Positions 1-11,562 of a DNA stretch of 64,000 bases are shown piece by piece. The stretch is from Panopea generosa. Lineage: Eukaryota; Mollusca; Bivalvia; Adapedonta; Hiatellidae. The stretch covers positions 46,497,228-46,561,227 of the forward strand of contig CM055901.1 of NCBI GenBank assembly GCA_029582155.1, written 5' to 3'. Each line of letters opens with the position of its first letter. Position 1 is the stretch's first letter. The translations under genes and the position numbers were made by a program. A model generated the notes under the pieces. It searched no databases. It saw nothing but the letters and a program-made list of their open reading frames with translations, and was not told the DNA's origin.

Positions 1-850
1 AGAACTAGAAAGTCCTCAGAATGAATCCGACTAAAACAAGAAAGTCCTCAGAATAAATCCGAGTAGAACTAAAAACTCTCAGAATGGTTCCGAATAGAAC
101 TAGAAAGTCATCAGAACGAATCCGAATAGAACTAGGAAGTCCTCAGAATGAATCCGAGTAGTATTAGGAAGTCCTCAGAATGACTCCGAATAGAAATATG
201 AAGTCCTCAGAATGTATCTGAATAGAACTAGGTAGTCCTCAGAATGGATCCGAATAGAACTATGAAATCTTCAGAATAAATCCGAATATAACTATGAAGT
301 CCTCATAATAACCCTGAATAGAACTAGGAAGTCCTCAGAATGAATTCGAATAGAACTAGGAAGTCCTCAGAATGAATTCGAATAGAACTAGAAAGTCCTC
401 AGAATGAACCCTAGCAGAATTAGGAAGTCATCAGAATGAATCTGAATAGAACTAGAAAGTCCTCAGAATGAATCCGACTAAAACAAGAAAGTCCTCAGAA
501 TAAATCCGAGTAGAACTAAAAACTCTCAGAATGGTTCCGAATAGAACTAGGAAGTCCTTAGAATGAATCCGAGTTAAAGAACTAGGAAGTCCTCAGAATG
601 AATATAAAAATAATAAAGAAGACATCAGAATGAATCCGGTTAGAAGTACGAAGTCCTCATCATGACTCCGAGTAGAACTAGACAGAACTAGGAAGTCCTC
701 AGAATAAATCGGAGTAGAACTATGAAGTCCTCAGAATTAATCCGAGTAGAACTATGAAGTCCTCAGAATGAATCCGAGTAGAACTAGGAAGTCCTTAGAA
801 TGACCCTAAATAGAACTAGGAAGTTTTCAGAACGATTCTGTGTAGAACCG
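1..850. repeat. 32-bp minisatellite, open at left edge (R1)
   Basis: About 26 units of 32 bp carry the recurring pieces 'aagtcctcagaatga' and 'atccgaatagaacta'. Units differ by scattered substitutions and 1-2 bp indels. A three-unit block at the very start recurs nearly perfectly from about 448, so the array grew by multi-unit duplication. The first base of the window is already inside the array, so its true left end is not visible. No reading frame is maintained. Confidence 0.95.
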
Positions 851-1411
851 TCGTCTATCTACATGTACATACAACTAACACATTTTCTAAATATTTCTAT
901 AAACCAAATTTCATTCAAACACACGGCAGATAGATAGATATATCTATTAAGGTAATAACCGTACATGTATACAAAGCATGACAACGTGATGCATGAACGA
1001 TATAATAACAATGATAAAACAAATCATAGCAACACACACATGTAAACAGGCCATGAAATGCATCATAAGAAAAAAAATACAAACAACTATGGTTTTTTTT
1101 CTTTATAAAGACGTTGGCTATAACGACCTTTTTCTTCGTTTGATATTTCGTAAGAGGCACGCATAGAATATTTGTTTTAAAACTCTGCTGTTCTGCAGGT
1201 ATCAAAGTTCTAATTTCATTCTTCGTATTCGTTTGTTGGTGTATTTTTTAGTGTGTATATTAATGCGTAAGGAACAGCAGTGTTGTTGCCGAGTTAAGAA
1301 GGGCTGAGAATATTCCTCCTGGGTAGTTTCAAATGTTGTGTATTGTTAACCGCTAACCCCACCCAATTCATCGATTGGTTGATTTGACAACACTTCTTTT
1401 TGTTAACCCGG
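851..1411. other. Gene-free stretch with part of an interspersed repeat
   Basis: AT-rich with no credible gene. Roughly 1165-1240 ('ctgcaggtatcaa' and 'tttgttggtgtatttttta') matches the 3' part of the SINE-like element at 21132-21564, so it is a fragment of the same family. The rest shows nothing recognisable. Confidence 0.5.
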
Positions 1412-1685
1412 GACCGGTTAGCTCAGTCGGTAGTACGTATGACTATTAATCTTGGCCGGGTGGTGAGTTCAAATCCTCACCCGGCCAGAGTCTCCGTGAT
1501 GATTGACATACGACATTGCGTATAATTGTCATTCGACTCTCACCGCTGTCAAGTAAAGAGTTATCAGTTACTTGCAGAGAGAGGTATTCTCGAAAACTGG
1601 TTAACCTCCCAGAATCACAAGGAAGAGTGGTAAACTGATCATCCGTCAACCCTCAATGGCATAAAATGAAACCATAATTATAATG
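1412..1685 (+). mobile_element. tRNA-derived SINE, copy 1 of family A
   Basis: The head is tRNA-like, with an A-box-like 'tagctcagtcgg' and a B-box-like 'gagttcaaatcc' enclosed by a GCCGGG/CCCGGC stem. It is followed by a body beginning 'gtctccgtgatgattgaca' and containing 'agttacttgcagagag'. The body and tail ('ccctcaatggcataaaa') match a second copy at about 42600-42885, which shows that this is an interspersed element and not a tRNA gene. Transcription would be by RNA polymerase III. It lacks coding capacity. Confidence 0.8.
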
Positions 1686-1850
1686 TAGTTTACTCAGCCG
1701 ATGCTGTTGGGCACCAGCTAATGGTTCCTAAATACCATGGACATTGATATTCTTATAATACACGTATATAAGTTATATATGTTCTATGTCATAATGTTTT
1801 TATTTCTTTTACATCGTCAGACTGTTTTGATACAAGTAAATTGCTTTCTT

Positions 1851-2290
1851 TACCTTGACTGCGGTTTGAACACACGACTTCCTGGACGACAAATTAACGT
1901 CCTAGACCACTGAGCTATTACGGGTCCCAATTACGTACGGTAATTTAAACCCTTTTAAAGGTGTTAGTCTTGAAAGGGGTGTCATTCTAGTTGACCGGAA
2001 GTAGAATTAATTCATACGTTTAATATACGTATACATATATACAAATTTATGTAACCACCTGAAAGTTTTTGCAGGTGTATATTAAAGACGTTAAAATCCG
2101 TACATAGTGTCCCCTATATTTTGGCGGTTGGCTAGTATAGCGAAAAGCCTAATTTTAAAATCCTCATTTACGTGGGGTCAACCCATCTCAAGCTGATGTG
2201 GTTGCCTTTTTCAATTGTTCAGTCACCGGTCGTGGAGAACTGAACGCCTTTTTCTGTCGTCTCACTGTCTTCTCATATCTACTTGTGCTT
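1851..2290. mobile_element. Two-copy interspersed repeat with antisense tRNA-like end, copy 1
   Basis: This segment matches 6238-6690 over about 430 bp. Shared blocks include 'ttgactgcggtttgaaca', 'tcttgaaaggggtg', 'cattctagttgaccggaa' and 'gtcaacccatc'. The left 75 bp read on the minus strand look tRNA-like: 'tagctcagtggtctagg' followed by 'gtgttcaaaccg'. The minus-strand tRNA head therefore points away from the rest of the conserved segment, which is unusual for a simple SINE. It could be a composite element or part of a longer one. No ends or target duplications were found. Confidence 0.6.
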
Positions 2291-2335
2291 CCATTTCAGT
2301 CATATACTCGGAAGCAAGCATCTCTCTCCTTATTC

Positions 2336-2787
2336 TTGTCTTGGTTGTTCACAAATAATTATCTCCATATATATATATTATGCATTGTGAATGAGCATCT
2401 GAAAAGATCCCAAAAATCGTAAATTCCGTTGTTTTGAATTTAACTATCTCCCTTTATGAAATTAAATATATATGAATTCACTGTATCTATATGATCCAAC
2501 GGGTTTATAAATTTGTTTTTAATATAGCATGTGAGTAGTCATGAATCCTTAACTGGATCCTACTCATATAAAGCTATCACTTCATGTATGTAAATTTGTC
2601 CACCCTGTCCAGATGTGTTGTATGTAATTCAATAGTATATAAGTCATGGTCGACACCATATTTGGTTTGGCAGAGGCCTTGATATTGTATATATGGTTTG
2701 CATTGTAGCTAGGCGCACTCGCCGTAGTCTGGTCTGTAAATTTATGTCTTGGTTATTCACAAATAATTATCTCCACATATATATATA
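2336..2787. repeat. Pair of ~40-bp direct repeats 370 bp apart
   Basis: The stretch at 2336-2376 ('acaaataattatctcca' followed by TA repeats) recurs with two differences at 2747-2787. The segment between holds nothing recognisable. The pair may mark a local duplication or an insertion, but it is far too long for an ordinary target-site duplication. Confidence 0.6.
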
Positions 2788-3069
2788 GTGCAAATTTTTG
2801 TGATCGCAACTCCTCATTCATTATTGGATGGAATCGATTCAAACTTTCTGGGATTACTACTACTAATGCTTAGTTGTAGAGGAAGAAAAAATCTCTCAAC
2901 CCGTTCTGGAGTTATGGCCCTTTTTTCAAATGGCATCGGCGGGAGATATGGCTGTCATTCGACTGCAGCCCTTGTTTTTTTCTAAGAAGTGGTCCTGGCT
3001 TCCCTTACAACTTTATATATAAGTCGTGACGAGTATCGTAACAGAAACTTAGTTAACATATTGTGCAAT
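2788..3069. other. Possible bivalve-type interspersed repeat fragment
   Basis: The phrases 'tgtgatcgcaactcctc' and 'ttctggagttatggccc' are of a kind often repeated in bivalve non-coding DNA. No second copy occurs in the window, so this rests on recall only. The short open frame here is not a gene. Confidence 0.35.
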
Positions 3070-3480
3070 GGCTTTGACTGTTATAAAGGGGTATAATTAT
3101 TGCTCAAGACGTGTTACTTAAAAGCTCTTGAAAAGTGACAAAAATCATCCAAACCTCCAGGGGAATGACTATATTTAAATATTATACTGAAATTCGAACA
3201 ACATCGTATTGTCATGGGCGTCACAGGTCATAAAACATGGGACTTCCCCACAACCGATTTGCATATTTTATGCCTTATATTGATATAATTGTTGACTTTT
3301 TCTATTTAAAAACGCCTGAAAAGTGACAAAATTACCCAAATTCCAAAGAAGGATGTCTCTTCAACAATATACTGAAATTTGAATAATTTCTAATGACGAG
3401 GAGTGTCACAGGTAATAAAACCACTGGGCTACCCCACACCCGTTTCGCCTATTTTTGGAGGTATATATGAGTGACTATAG
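3070..3480. repeat. ~205-bp tandem duplication, two diverged copies
   Basis: Copies at about 3070-3270 and 3272-3480 align in order through 'gaaaagtgacaaaa', 'atactgaaatt', 'gtcacaggt', 'ataaaac' and a final 'ccccac..ccg.tt'. They have diverged substantially, suggesting an old duplication. No coding potential is seen. Confidence 0.7.
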
Positions 3481-4008
3481 GTGACATGATGAAGGTTAAT
3501 GGTATTTGACATCACTTCCAGGGGTAGCATACAACATTGTGCTTTTCCACGTATAAATTGCCTTTTTACAATCTTGCACGCCAGAAAATGAACTATTTTA
3601 CCGTCAATAGCATTTTTTCGTGATGAGTCCGCGAGCCCATGCTATAACGAAATAAGTGCAACATGTAGGATGCAATAACAATATGATGTTTCCCCTAAAA
3701 TTTCGAACAAAATCACCATTACTATAAGTTCCAGAATGCTTACACTACATTGTACAGAAGGTAAATTAATAATTATATACATGTATGCGTAACATAATTA
3801 TACGTTATACCTTGCATATAATGCGATGTCACAAAGTTACGAGGCTGTTAAAGGTACTAACTCACCGAATCTTGGAAAAATCATGGAAAAATAAAACTTA
3901 AGCAATTATGATAATTCAAATGAAAACCCTTTTAAATTTATTTTTCAATAGATGTACGTTTATTTCTTAGCGGGGCCTCTAAATTATACTGCTGTTGTGT
4001 CAGCCGTA
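3481..4008. other. AT-rich gene-free stretch
   Basis: No exon, transposon end or RNA gene is supportable. A ribozyme-like phrase near 3620 was examined and rejected. Confidence 0.5.
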
Positions 4009-4011
4009 GAC

Positions 4012-4050
<39 letters not shown>

Positions 4051-4066
4051 ACAACAACAACAACAA
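4009..4066. repeat. (CAG)n-(AAC)n compound microsatellite
   Basis: About 12 uninterrupted CAG triplets run directly into about 5 AAC triplets. The surroundings have no open frame that would make this a polyglutamine tract. Confidence 0.95.
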
Positions 4067-4139
4067 ATATAAGCAACAGAACACGACAGTGACTTAAATT
4101 GATATAGAGTATGATAGTAATAGGTTAGTTGGGGGTCAA

Positions 4140-4275
4140 TATTTAATAGATAAAATCGGGGAGAGGGGGTCATTATTTTATAAGGGTGTCAGTATTTTAT
4201 AGAAAAGGGGTCATTATTCTATATAAAATAATGACCGGGGGTCATTATTATATGGGGGTCAGTTTACAACGTTAC
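4140..4275. repeat. Short GGGGTCATTATTTTATA-type repeats with hairpin
   Basis: Four to five imperfect copies of 'gggggtcattattttata' occur within 130 bp. One copy is inverted against the next, giving a stem 'ggtcattatt' / 'aataatgacc' around an 8-base loop near 4210-4238. It may be a remnant of a subterminal repeat zone of a DNA element. No partner end was found. Confidence 0.7.
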
Positions 4276-6237
4276 GCCGGCTACTTATCAGGTGATTGAA
4301 GATCGAGGTAGTTTAAACTATTAAATCACTGATTCAAGTATAAACTAAGGCAGTCTCCGCTTTAGATATCTCCATTAAGTAAAATTAGGAAAGCAAAAGA
4401 GTAAACAAGATTATGCTCAGTTTTCTATACTTTAATTGTCAATCAGGTAATCATTGATAATCTACAAGTGTGAGTAACATGAATAATAATACTACAAAAT
4501 GCCAACTTAATTCACTTAAAATAGACCTAAATAAATCAGTTTCCCAAAAATGCCTATAAGTCTATTTTATTGCTCTATATTTATTACACTATGCTTAGAT
4601 TTAATTCATAAAATGTGTAAAATTATAAGCTTAGAAATTAAAAGTATTTAATACTAACTAAGACTTCCAAAGAAAGAGACACGGAACTTCAGGTGTATTT
4701 ATAAAGGAAATGTGCGGAGTCCAGAATTCAGTTTGCACTGACTATTTATACATAAACTGATCCCGCAAATAAAAGTGATGGAATTCCACAACATAATAGT
4801 AAGGACTCCCGAAAAATGACGTCGTGAACGTCGTCCCGAATAAAATATGTGGGAAATCCCGCATAAAAAAACTCTGGGAAAGTCGTCCAGCATATAACGG
4901 GAACTCGGAATAAATTTTACTATTAAAAAAATGCACGGTACCTCACCTTTAAACCAGTGATTAAACACTATAAATGTATTAAAGTATTACAATAGACTTT
5001 ATGAATAAAAAGAACAAATATTAAACTACAATTTCATACCTTTGTATTAATTTTGCATACATTTTAAAGTATTTATTTTAACAAAGAAAAAAAGTCAGTA
5101 ATAAATTCTGGAACTATTATGTAGCTGGTAACCAAGTTACAGGCTCCCATAATGCTTTACTACAACAACAACAACAACAAACATGGCTTCCTCATCAATG
5201 ACAGGTGCTCTTTTGAAAGTGATAGATCGATTTAAAGAAAATACATGTAGTTATGATTATGACATAAGATGATAACTGGCTAGATAAGGTAAAAAAACTA
5301 TGAGTAAAATAATGATAGTAAAGATTTAACTTATTTAAGTAGACTTAACTTATAGAAATGGTTATAACCTGCACCACTTGCGTATACAAAAATATAAACA
5401 ATAGCACATTTTACCGGAATATCCGAGCATAACAATAATACTACTATCCAACTATTTCAGGGTTGTTTTTAAGTTGTATCGTTGTTTACACTTCACAAAT
5501 AAACTAAGTATTTTTTTCTGTTTTAGAACATTATCGTCCATCTCACTATTTTGTATGACATATCGCAGCTGTTTCAGACTCGTAGACCATTACCTGTTCT
5601 TCATGTAATACATATGTACAATATTTACATTGTACTATTCGTCTATTAATCCTCGATGGCATAAACTGACGCTAAATATTCAAACAAAACATTGTTCTAA
5701 TATAATAATCTTTCTTTTAGCTGTTAAGAGTCGAAGATTATTATTATATATTAGCCAGAGGCACTTTCCTCCTGTTAGTAAAATTTGCGGAGTTTCACAT
5801 GTTTATCAGTGTTTTTGAAAAAAATAATAAAGTTATTTCCAAAATATGAATTACTCTCGCAAAAATATAACATATCCTTCGCATATAATATATGCAGTAT
5901 GAATGTATCATAATACTCAGCAAATACTTGTATTACTTGTCTTACAGTGTATTACTAACAGTTGATATGTACTGTCATGTGCATTCAAGATAATAGTATA
6001 AAAATGGGCAATGTATAAAATGAAGTTTGTGTTATGTCCGATACCTCAACATAATAATATCACTTTTCATACAAACAATATGTATACATCTACATCACAG
6101 GATTGCGAAAGATTGTGATATCGTCGATGCTTTAAGTTGACATATTTTTCAAGTGTGTTAGCTGAATACCTGTAACAGATTCAATAAAAACAGATAAAAT
6201 AGAATAAAATAAATGTATTATCATGTTTGTATTTTTT
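4276..6237. other. AT-rich gene-free stretch
   Basis: Nearly 2 kb of low-complexity AT-rich sequence. The only structured feature is a short (AAC)n tract at about 5161-5180. Short open frames on both strands look like chance frames, with no family resemblance, no splice context and AT-driven composition. Confidence 0.5.
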
Positions 6238-6690
6238 TAGCATTGACTGCGGTTTGAACATACGACACCCGGGATGGCAGTCAAAGGCGTACACCATTAG
6301 ACCACTTTGGAACCTAATAATAGTTTAAGAGTTAACAGCTTTTAAAGCTGTTAAGTCTTGAAAGGGGCGACATTCTAGTTGACCGGAACTAGAATTAATT
6401 CATACGTGATATAAGTTTTATATTATGCAAATCGTTGTAACCAACTAAAAGTTTTTGCTGGTGAATATTAAATACCTCGAAATGTGTATGTGGTATCCAT
6501 ACATTTAGGCTGTTTGCTATTACTGCGAATAACCTAATTTTGAATTGAGGTCAACCCATCGTTGTCTAATTTAGAAATCCTCATTGGTTTGAGGTTAACC
6601 CATCCAGTGGGATGTGGTTGTCTTACATTGCTACAATCAATGGTCGTGGAGGATTGAGTGCCTTTTAATGTCTTCTCTCTATCATTCTTA
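6238..6690. mobile_element. Two-copy interspersed repeat with antisense tRNA-like end, copy 2
   Basis: Partner of 1851-2290 in the same orientation, with the same minus-strand tRNA-like left end ('gtttgaacatacgac') and the same downstream blocks. It carries a local internal duplication around 'aggtcaacccatc' and 'gaggttaacccatcc'. Divergence between the copies is considerable, so both insertions appear old. Confidence 0.6.
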
Positions 6691-7840
6691 TGTCTAATAA
6701 CATCATTTTCTTTTCTTTTGTTTGAATAAACCGGTCCATATTTAATATGGATGTCATATTTGATAACTGATTTTTCAAACACTATTAGTACTCCGTTCTG
6801 GTTTCAGATTTGTCTACTAAAACTGTCGTTCTTCGTCCTAAAGCTTTTTATTATGTACATTCCCGTATTAGTCTGTTTCTCTAAATTTACTATCTTTCAT
6901 TTTTGAGTGTGTTTACTGATGTTCTATATACTTGCTCCGATACAAAACCATTCATATTTCTTACCTTTCGCTTGTTTTCGGTGCAGTACCCTATACCACA
7001 GGTGACCAATATAATGACCCGTTTAATGTTCAGGTTAGGTGGGCCAGCATGTTCTTTCTCCTCAGTCCCCCACCCCCCCCCCCCCCTCCCCTCCTCCAAA
7101 ATCAATTCCGTCACTTTTCTCGGATGTTTTAGGAAACGGTCATGTTCCCATTCAAAAACACACGCTCGCTTGAAACTTAAATATAATGCTGCTCGTTGGT
7201 TGAAAAACGAAATAATAATACGAAAATAAAAGGATTTTCCCACTTCACTGCCTAAGCGTGTGCACGAAAATAACAAGAAGTACCGGTTTATCGTGTGTAG
7301 TTATCACCAAAAATGCTGCGTAGTAGCCGCATATGTAATGTATACGTTGGACATGGTGATACTGGTTGCTTCAGACAGGTTTGACTGTGCTTGGAAACTT
7401 GACGTTCATTGAAGTCTGCGCATCCAGGTTTAAGCACGGCAACATACCTGTTATTCAACGAGAAAACTATTTTGTCATTTGAATAGATGATACGACTGAA
7501 AGGCAAGTGCTAATTGTGACCACTGGTCTAAAAACTACCTAAACAAATTAAATAAAGATTGACAAAGAAAAAAGTCACGACTGTATGGGCTTGACCGAAG
7601 ATTGCCTTATGGATTGAAAATTGTGAGAAATGGACAAGATGCATGTATATCTATATTATACACGTTGAAATTAATGCCACTTTAATATATAAAAGAACAA
7701 TCATACTCGTTCAGAGACCGGTATGTATTAAATGTACAATAGTAAAAAAACAGACCAAATTAGAGAGCCCTTGTGGATCCCGGATGAGTCCGAGGTTTCG
7801 CCATCAACTACAAAGTTCTGCAGTGGTCTTCACACTAAGA
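6691..7840. other. Gene-free stretch with poly-C tract
   Basis: Contains a C-rich tract at about 7066-7097. Overlapping open frames on both strands across 6890-7276 are interrupted by this homopolymer and show no recognisable protein. Nothing else can be supported. Confidence 0.5.
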
Positions 7841-8015
7841 TACCATTTTTGAGGCCGAATTTGCAAGCATGTAGGGACATTTAATATATGGTCAAATATA
7901 CTCTCACAACTATTCTATCTGCAATGGTAAATTAGATGTCTTTTATGGTTGAAGTTTGGATTTTCAAGCTCAAATCTAAGAATATTTTCAAGAATATTGG
8001 TGAATACGACCCCTG
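7841..8015. mobile_element. Truncated copy of the 48.7-kb TIR element
   Basis: Matches the right two-thirds of the element at 48718-48977: 'caagcatgtagg', 'aatatactctcacaa', 'ttattctat' and the terminal 'ggtgaatacgacccctgg'. The left inverted repeat is absent, so this copy is 5'-truncated. Confidence 0.75.
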
Positions 8016-8302
8016 GAGTTTATTTGCCAAACGGGACGTTATCCATTTCGTTCATCAGCGGATCAACGCCGTCAGTCTACTGTGTAAGTTTATCTTCCAT
8101 GTGATACTTTGTCGATTACAACATCTGTTTTCTATTTATACATGTCACGATCCAGGTTATATAAAGTAGATCACGAACAAATTGTACTAGACCTGGATGT
8201 AAACCCATCAATAATTTGGGTCTGAGAATCGGAATCTTAAATTTTTGAGTCAGAACTTAAATCTCAGACTCAAACATTGATGACTTTAGGTCCAGATTCA
8301 TA

Positions 8303-10398
8303 TTTCATATTTCACGTGCTTCATGATGTTGTTGACGCAACCTACCAGTATAAATATTACATTCCACATGCTTTATGATGTTGTTGATGCAATCTACCAG
8401 TCTATTTATTAGATTCCACGTGCTTCATGATGTTGTTGACGCAATCTGCCAGTATAGTTATTGAATTCCACGTGCTTGATGATGTTGACGCAATCAACCA
8501 GTATAATTATTAGATTCCACGTGCTTCATGATGTTGTTGACGCAATCTAACATTATATTTATTAGATTCCACGTTCCTCGTGATGTTGTTGACGCAATCT
8601 ACCAGTATATTTATTAGATTCCACGTGCTTCATGATGTTGTTGACAAAATCTACCGTATAATTATAAGATTCCACATGCTTCATGATGTTGTTGACGCAA
8701 TCTACCGTAAAAGTATTAGATTCCACGTGCTTCATGATGTTGTTGACGCAACCTACCAGTATATTTATTAGATTCCACGTGCTTCATGATGTTGACGCAA
8801 CCTACCAGTATATTTATAAGATTCCGCGTGATTCATGATGTTGTTGACGCAACCTACCAGTATATTTATTAGATTCCGCATGCTTCGCGATGTTGTTGAC
8901 GCAACCTACCAGTATATTTATTAGATTCCACGTGCTTCACGATGTTGTTGACGCAGCCTACCAGTATATTTATTAGATTCCACGTGATTCACATTGTTGT
9001 TGACGCAACCTACCAGTATATTTATTACATTCCACGTGCTTCACGATGTTGTTGACGCAACCTACCAGTATATTTATTACATTCCACGTGCTTCACGATG
9101 TTGTTGACGCAACCTACCAGTATATTTATTACATTCCACGTGCTTCACGATGTTGTTGACGCAACCTACCAGTATATTTATTAGATTCCACAGGCTTCAT
9201 GATGTTGTTGACGCAATCTACCAGTATATTTATTAGATTTCACGTGATTCATGATGTTGTTGACGCATTCTTCTTGTAAATTTATTACATTCCTCGTGCT
9301 TCATGATGTTGTTGACGCAATCTACCAGTATATTTATTAGATTCCACGTGATTCATGATGTTGTTGACGCAACCTACAAGTATATTTATTAGATTCCAAG
9401 TGCTTCATGATGTTGTTCACGCAACCTACCAGTATATTTATTAGATTCCACGTGCTTCATGATGTTGTTGACGCAACCTACCAGTATAATTATTAGATTC
9501 CACGTGCTTCATGATGTTGTTGACGCAACCTACCAGTATAATTATTAGATTCCACGTGCTTCATGATGTTGTTGACGCAACCTACCTGTATATTTATTAG
9601 ATTCCACGTGCTTCACGATGTTGTTTACGCAACCTACCAGTATAGTTATTAGATTCCACGTGATTCATGATGTTGTTTACGAAGCCTACCAGTATATTTA
9701 TTAGATTCCACGTGCTTCATGATGTTGTTGACGCAACCTACCAGTATAATTATTAGATTCCACGTGCTTCATGATGTTGTTGACGCAACCTACCAGTATA
9801 TTTATTAGATTCCACGTGCTTCACGATGTTGTTGACGCAATTTACAAGTATATTTATTGGATTCTACGTGCTTCATGATGTTGTTGACGCAATCTACCAG
9901 TATATTTATTAGATTCCACGTGCTTCACGATGTTGTTGACGCAACCTACCAGTATATTTATTAGATTCCACGTGCTTCACGATGTTGTTGACGCAACCTA
10001 CCAGTATATTTATTAGATTCCACGTGCTTCACGATGTTGTTGACGCAACCTACCAGTATATTTATTAGATTCCACGTGCTTCAAGATGTTGTTGACGAAA
10101 TCTACCAGTGTAATTATCAGATTCCACGTGCTTCATGATGTTGTTGACGCAATCTACCAGTATAGTTGTTGACGCAACCTACCAGTATATTTATTAGATT
10201 CCACGTGCTTCACGATGTTGTTGACGCAATCTACCAGTATATTTATTAGATTCCACGTGCTTCATGATGTTGTTGACGAAATCTACCAGTGTAATTATCA
10301 GATTCCGCGTGCTTCATGATTATGTTGACGCACTCTACCAGTATATTTATTTGATTCCACGTGCTTCATGATGTTGTTGACGCAACCTACCAGTATAC
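8303..10398. repeat. 52-bp minisatellite, ~40 copies (R2)
   Basis: The unit is 52 bp, read directly from successive 'attagattcc' positions. It contains the palindrome CACGTG inside 'ttccacgtgcttcatgat', then 'gttgttgacgcaa' and 'cctaccagtatattt'. Most variation is substitutions (for example CACGTG to CACATG, gca to gta). Some units lack 3 or 6 bp of the TTG run, and one compressed unit sits near 10165. The array is flanked by ordinary AT-rich DNA. No protein frame persists because 52 is not a multiple of three. Confidence 0.95.
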
Positions 10399-10497
10399 CT
10401 TCCACTGTGTGTTTCAGGGATCTACAAACTATACATGCAAGTACAACGAAGGCTGGGCTGTGATTTGTTTTGTTCTTCTATTTCCAAAAGCTTGATA

Positions 10498-10590
10498 TGT
10501 GAAAGGTTTCCAGTTACTTGTAGAAGGACGGTGATTCTACTCAGGTTAGTGGTATTGGCCCCATCCGCCAATAAAACAGTTATCACTTAT
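10498..10590 (+). mobile_element. SINE family B (RUDI/Meta-like) fragment
   Basis: Preserves 'ccagttacttg', 'aggacggtgattctactc' and 'ccgccaataaaac' in the order seen in the fuller copy at 44491-44735. Both the tRNA head and the 3' tail are missing. Confidence 0.65.
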
Positions 10591-10654
10591 CGACTGATAT
10601 ACTCTTTTAAAACGGCGTACGTTCCCCTAAACTCCCATTTTAAAACATGAAAAT

Positions 10655-10747
10655 CCATTATATTTGTACTGGAAAGCATATGTGTTCGTTCAGATTTTGT
10701 GTTGCGCCCACCAAATTCCCATAAACTGAAATCCTGGATCCGCCCAT
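10655..10747. repeat. Dispersed repeat shared with 44060-44155
   Basis: The blocks 'tgtgttcgttcagattttgtg' and 'aaactgaaatcctggatccg' occur at both sites in the same order. The phrase reads on the minus strand as a 'cggatccaggattt' motif. It is probably one end of a DNA element; no TIR partner is visible. Confidence 0.6.
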
Positions 10748-11562
10748 GTGTATTGTTTTAAAATCGCCATTCCGCTCTTTGCTTCATTCCCACATTTATT
10801 TGGAATTCACAATACATCACTATAGTTAAGTGAACAAAGTTTACAAACTGTGATCTGACCTCTACGGTTAACATGAACAATTAGTCAGCACAAATTTAGC
10901 AATCTTCGTATTCTTGTGTGATTTCAAAATGTAGCTCATCATTTCAAAATCAAGGTTCTGACCAAGATAACAAGTACAGCTGCGTTTCTCTCACGTTCTT
11001 TATTTAATTGCATCAATGCCAACCATGGAACATTCAAACAGGCAAACGTATAAAAGATTCTGCGATGTATTGGTCCACAGCCGACGTGTCCTGTAATGGA
11101 GAACACGTTTGTTTTTGTTTTAAATTGTCAAATGTTCCATCATTTTAATTCAGAAATGGTACTATACTGGAGGCAATAGCTAACCCGCCATTTTTGTATT
11201 TCCAATACCATCGTCAAAATGTGGTATACGATATTAAGGTGAATGTTATGTCACAGTCATCTTATTTTAAACTCTGAATTTTGTAACAAAATGAAATTGG
11301 TCATGTCATATACAACAGAAAATGGTGCATTTAAATTGATTTTTTTTATCAAGAGATTAGCTTTATTGTCAGTAGCCCTCATTTACTGGTTTCAAGAATC
11401 AGTTTACAATTATAATAATAATAATCATCATGCTAAATGTTTGTCAATTTTTGTCTTTTAAAGCAGACATTTTGCTAATATGCAGGCTACTTCTACATTT
11501 GAGCTGCATGGACATATCAAGATATGGCAAGTTTAAAAATCCGGAATCCTAAGCTAACTGTA

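Larger units (their letters stand above)
10399..11562. other. Inter-array spacer with SINE and repeat fragments
   Basis: 10498-10590 ('ccagttacttgtagaagga' and 'ccaataaaa') is a decayed piece of SINE family B. 10655-10747 ('aaactgaaatcctggatccg') matches 44060-44155. The remainder, to the start of the next array, shows no gene. Confidence 0.6.

Noticed and set aside
1-850. CRISPR array
   Set aside because: Contiguous tandem units with no unique spacers in a eukaryotic context. The same holds for all other arrays.
1412-1485. tRNA gene
   Set aside because: A- and B-box words are present, but the acceptor stem does not close and the same body recurs at 42.6 kb, so it is a SINE head. The same reasoning applies to 43622, 44491, 50118 and 26085.
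3615-3655. Hammerhead-ribozyme-like phrase 'gtgatgagtccgcgag' followed by 'cgaaat'
   Set aside because: The core C of CTGATGA is G here, 'gtcc' has no complementary 'ggac' to make stem II, and stems I and III do not form.
6890-7276. 128-codon minus-strand or 108-codon plus-strand gene
   Set aside because: Overlapping frames run through a poly-C tract, with no recognised domain.
7773-7812. 'ggatgagtccgaggtttcg', another ribozyme-like phrase
   Set aside because: The catalytic core is incomplete and no closing stems are present.
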